64,000 nucleotides of DNA from Rapidithrix thailandica (GTDB lineage: Bacteria > Bacteroidota > Bacteroidia > Cytophagales > Flammeovirgaceae), in NCBI RefSeq assembly GCF_039710355.1, contig NZ_JBDKWZ010000026.1:5880-69879 (forward strand), read 5' to 3'. Positions 62,367 through 64,000 of the stretch are shown piece by piece; position 1 is the first letter of the stretch; the number at the start of each line of letters is the position of its first letter. Under the pieces are notes generated by a model, which saw nothing but the letters and a program-made list of their open reading frames with translations, ran no database searches and was not told the origin of the DNA. The position numbers and the translations under genes were made by a program.

Positions 62367-63374
62367 CTACTCTTTGTTTTTCTTTCGCAATACATACACC
62401 CCTACCTCAGAGTAATCCCTTTTGGTATTCCCTCTTTTATAAAGTTCAATCAAAGTCAAGTCTACCCCATATCCCGAATTCAATTGATATATCGAAATAT
62501 CCGGGGAATAAGGAGCGTATTCAAAAATACCACGTTTGAACGTATAAGCTTTAAAATACAAAGTTTCCGAATGATAATTGAGCCGGAAGTAGCCCGTCCC
62601 ATTCCAGCCGGAGCGACTGGTATTATTGATATCGTAAAAGCTTTTTGATTGGGAGGTTTCCTCTATGAAATACTGTATATGAAGCGGATTTTCAGGGTCT
62701 TCCCAATGATAAAAAGGGAAGACCGCATTAATTTTCAGCACTTCTATGCGCTCGTTATTTTTAGGAGCTTGCCCTTTAAACTCAACGGTGTAATAGCCCT
62801 TCTCAAAATCTTGCTTAAACTCCTCAAACCGCTTGGTAAATTCCAACACGATCCAATGCCCCTCTATTTTCAAATAACATTTCCCTTTTCGCTGCGGATA
62901 GTCCATCCCAAAATCAATCACTGCCGCATTGTTGAAGTAAGCCTCTACATCGGCACTTGAAAGGCTATCCGCATCAAGGATTTCCCGATACGGTTGCGGG
63001 GATTTGTTACCGCTAACCACCCAATCTATAAAGTAATCCTCTTCGAAGATGAGTCCTGAAGTAGTCAAATGGGCGCTTGTGGAAAGAGAGTCCTCCACAT
63101 CTCCCTGTTCATTGATTTTCCATAATTTATTATCTCTTATCCGGATGATAAAGTTTTTAAGTTCTTTGTCAAAGAAATACTGGCTTGCATTTCCGGATAT
63201 CAGTTTTTTGATCTCATAGTTTTCCGAAGCAACTGTATTGGAAGAGAGGTATCGGTATTCCTTATAGGCAGCCGGCAATAACAATTTGGCTACCCGGTTT
63301 CTGATGAACTCATTTTGATAAAGAAACACAAAAACCAACACGCCCCCCAAGATATAAGCCATTATTTTTATCAT
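62367..63374 (-). CDS. Membrane-anchored protein next to an Rhs fragment, function unknown
   Basis: 335 residues with one N-terminal membrane helix (MAYILGGVLVFVFLYQ), then a large soluble part (SGLIFEEDYFIDWVVSGNKS, YTVEFKGQAPKNNERIEVLK, FYHWEDPENPLHIQYFIEET). I recognise no family. It follows the Rhs fragment (63430-63885) on the same strand, the usual place for an immunity-type partner, but nothing in the sequence shows this. Confidence 0.55.
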   Translation of the reverse strand: MIKIMAYILGGVLVFVFLYQNEFIRNRVAKLLLPAAYKEYRYLSSNTVASENYEIKKLISGNASQYFFDKELKNFIIRIRDNKLWKINEQGDVEDSLSTSAHLTTSGLIFEEDYFIDWVVSGNKSPQPYREILDADSLSSADVEAYFNNAAVIDFGMDYPQRKGKCYLKIEGHWIVLEFTKRFEEFKQDFEKGYYTVEFKGQAPKNNERIEVLKINAVFPFYHWEDPENPLHIQYFIEETSQSKSFYDINNTSRSGWNGTGYFRLNYHSETLYFKAYTFKRGIFEYAPYSPDISIYQLNSGYGVDLTLIELYKRGNTKRDYSEVGVYVLRKKNKE

Positions 63375-63429
63375 AGAACTTTTGCTATTTATAGAATTGC
63401 AGGCTACTAAAATACAATTTCTCGCTCAT

Positions 63430-63885
63430 TTACCCGCAAAAGAACAGATGATTTGGCGGGCTTGTGGTGAATACGGGAAAGAGTAGATGACTTATGGTGG
63501 AGATACCCCAAACTTTGGAGGCATCTACTCTACCACTGACATACCCATAAATATTCGGATTGTTCCCCGCCAAGCCAATCGGATCCTGGGAAATATACAT
63601 CCCTCTGTTTCCATCGTAATACCTAAAACGGTTGTACATTAAGCCATCCAGTTCCGCATCTTCGTACTGTCCTTGGTAACGGAAAGGCATGAAGTGTTGC
63701 TCTCCTTTGGTTTGGCTGCGGATATTGCCGTAAATATCGTATTCCACCTCCCAAACAAGGTTCCCCACTCCGTTATAGGCAGCAATGGGTTTGCCGATGT
63801 AATCGGTGACAATGCTGTACACATCCTCTTGGGTGATTTTGGTGGAAGGCACAAAACTGCCTTCGTCAAAGACCCAGGTGATCAT
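63430..63885 (-). CDS. Orphan Rhs/wall-associated-type C-terminal fragment
   Basis: 151 residues. WVFDEGSFVPSTKITQEDVY, YIGKPIAAYNGVGNLVWEVE and YDIYGNIRSQTKGEQHFMPF lead to the Rhs core RYQGQYEDAELDGLMYNRFR, YYDGNRGMYISQDPIGLAGN and NIYGYVSG. A short variable end (ISTISHLLFPVFTTSPPNHL) follows. No toxin domain is evident. Upstream the minus-strand frames contain stops (a TAG about 14 codons before the ATG), so the usual YD-repeat body is missing: a truncated cassette. Confidence 0.85.
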   Translation of the reverse strand: MITWVFDEGSFVPSTKITQEDVYSIVTDYIGKPIAAYNGVGNLVWEVEYDIYGNIRSQTKGEQHFMPFRYQGQYEDAELDGLMYNRFRYYDGNRGMYISQDPIGLAGNNPNIYGYVSGRVDASKVWGISTISHLLFPVFTTSPPNHLFFCG

Positions 63886-64000
63886 GCTTCTTATGATAAC
63901 GATACTAAGGATATTGAGAGCTTGAGCTTTGATACCTCTCTAAGAGATTCTAAGGCAAGGGCTGCTTACGGCTCATTAACATTGGCTTACAACAGACAAA

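Overview
The window reads as a chromosomal segment of a Bacteroidota bacterium, most likely a Cytophagales-type organism. The grounds are a FecI-like sigma factor, FecR and SusC/SusD series, Bacteroidota-only hypothetical families, TAnnTTTG-type -7 promoter boxes, many small lipoproteins with an LxxC lipobox, and an Rhs fragment with Bacteroidota-type neighbours. The assignment below phylum level is inference. No rRNA, tRNA, CRISPR array or insertion sequence with a transposase was seen.

Layout. 1-5829: end of a flotillin-like protein and a 1638-residue AAA ATPase of the DUF3686 type, followed by seven 92-bp tandem repeats (5916-6496). 6522-12934: scattered house-keeping and accessory genes (dienoyl-CoA-reductase-like SDR, Crp-type regulator, LRR protein, GNAT, lipoprotein, secreted beta-propeller-like protein, cupin). 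13083-16371: an AraC regulator and then a tight operon for DNA alkylation repair in which Ada is split: an AraC plus O6-methylguanine methyltransferase protein, a 2OG-Fe(II) oxygenase, a stand-alone Ada zinc domain and an AlkB-like dioxygenase. 16486-21688: small enzymes and regulators, a remnant joining a UvrA-like start to the end of an MFS-like transporter, and a YdeI-family gene broken by one amber codon. 22018-25967: a methyltransferase, two related beta-helix (bactofilin-like) proteins and a DUF4291 protein. 26369-29272: an exported TPR-CHAT protease-like protein. 29483-33350: a divergent DprA and a translationally coupled modA-mop-modB-modC molybdate transporter. 34503-48728: a polysaccharide utilization locus (sigma factor, FecR anti-sigma, STN-type SusC, SusD, SGNH esterase, GH141-like, GH29 and DUF5060/DUF4038 apiosidase-like enzymes). 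48843-59628: small exported proteins, an L,D-transpeptidase, an exonuclease, GrpB, VOC and other single genes, a complex inverted-repeat cluster at 53382-53518, and an HxlR/Dsb-like divergent pair. 59699-64000: a NeuD-like acyltransferase, four uncharacterised minus-strand genes and an orphan Rhs C-terminal fragment.

How parts work together. The PUL is a self-contained system: outer-membrane SusC/D uptake signals through its STN domain to FecR and the sigma factor, while the downstream exported enzymes point to a fucose-containing, esterified, possibly apiose-bearing plant-type glycan (inference). The repair operon combines direct reversal and oxidative demethylation under an Ada-like activator that lacks the usual methyl-sensing domain.

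A recurring theme is gene decay: at least four genes carry isolated in-frame stops or frameshifts and one site is a fusion of two gene remnants. TAG is still used as a normal stop by intact genes here, so recoding is unlikely; either real pseudogenization or assembly error explains them. No clearly new multi-gene system is proven; the split-Ada operon, the beta-helix pair, the periplasmic CHAT protein and the palindrome cluster are the best candidates for follow-up.
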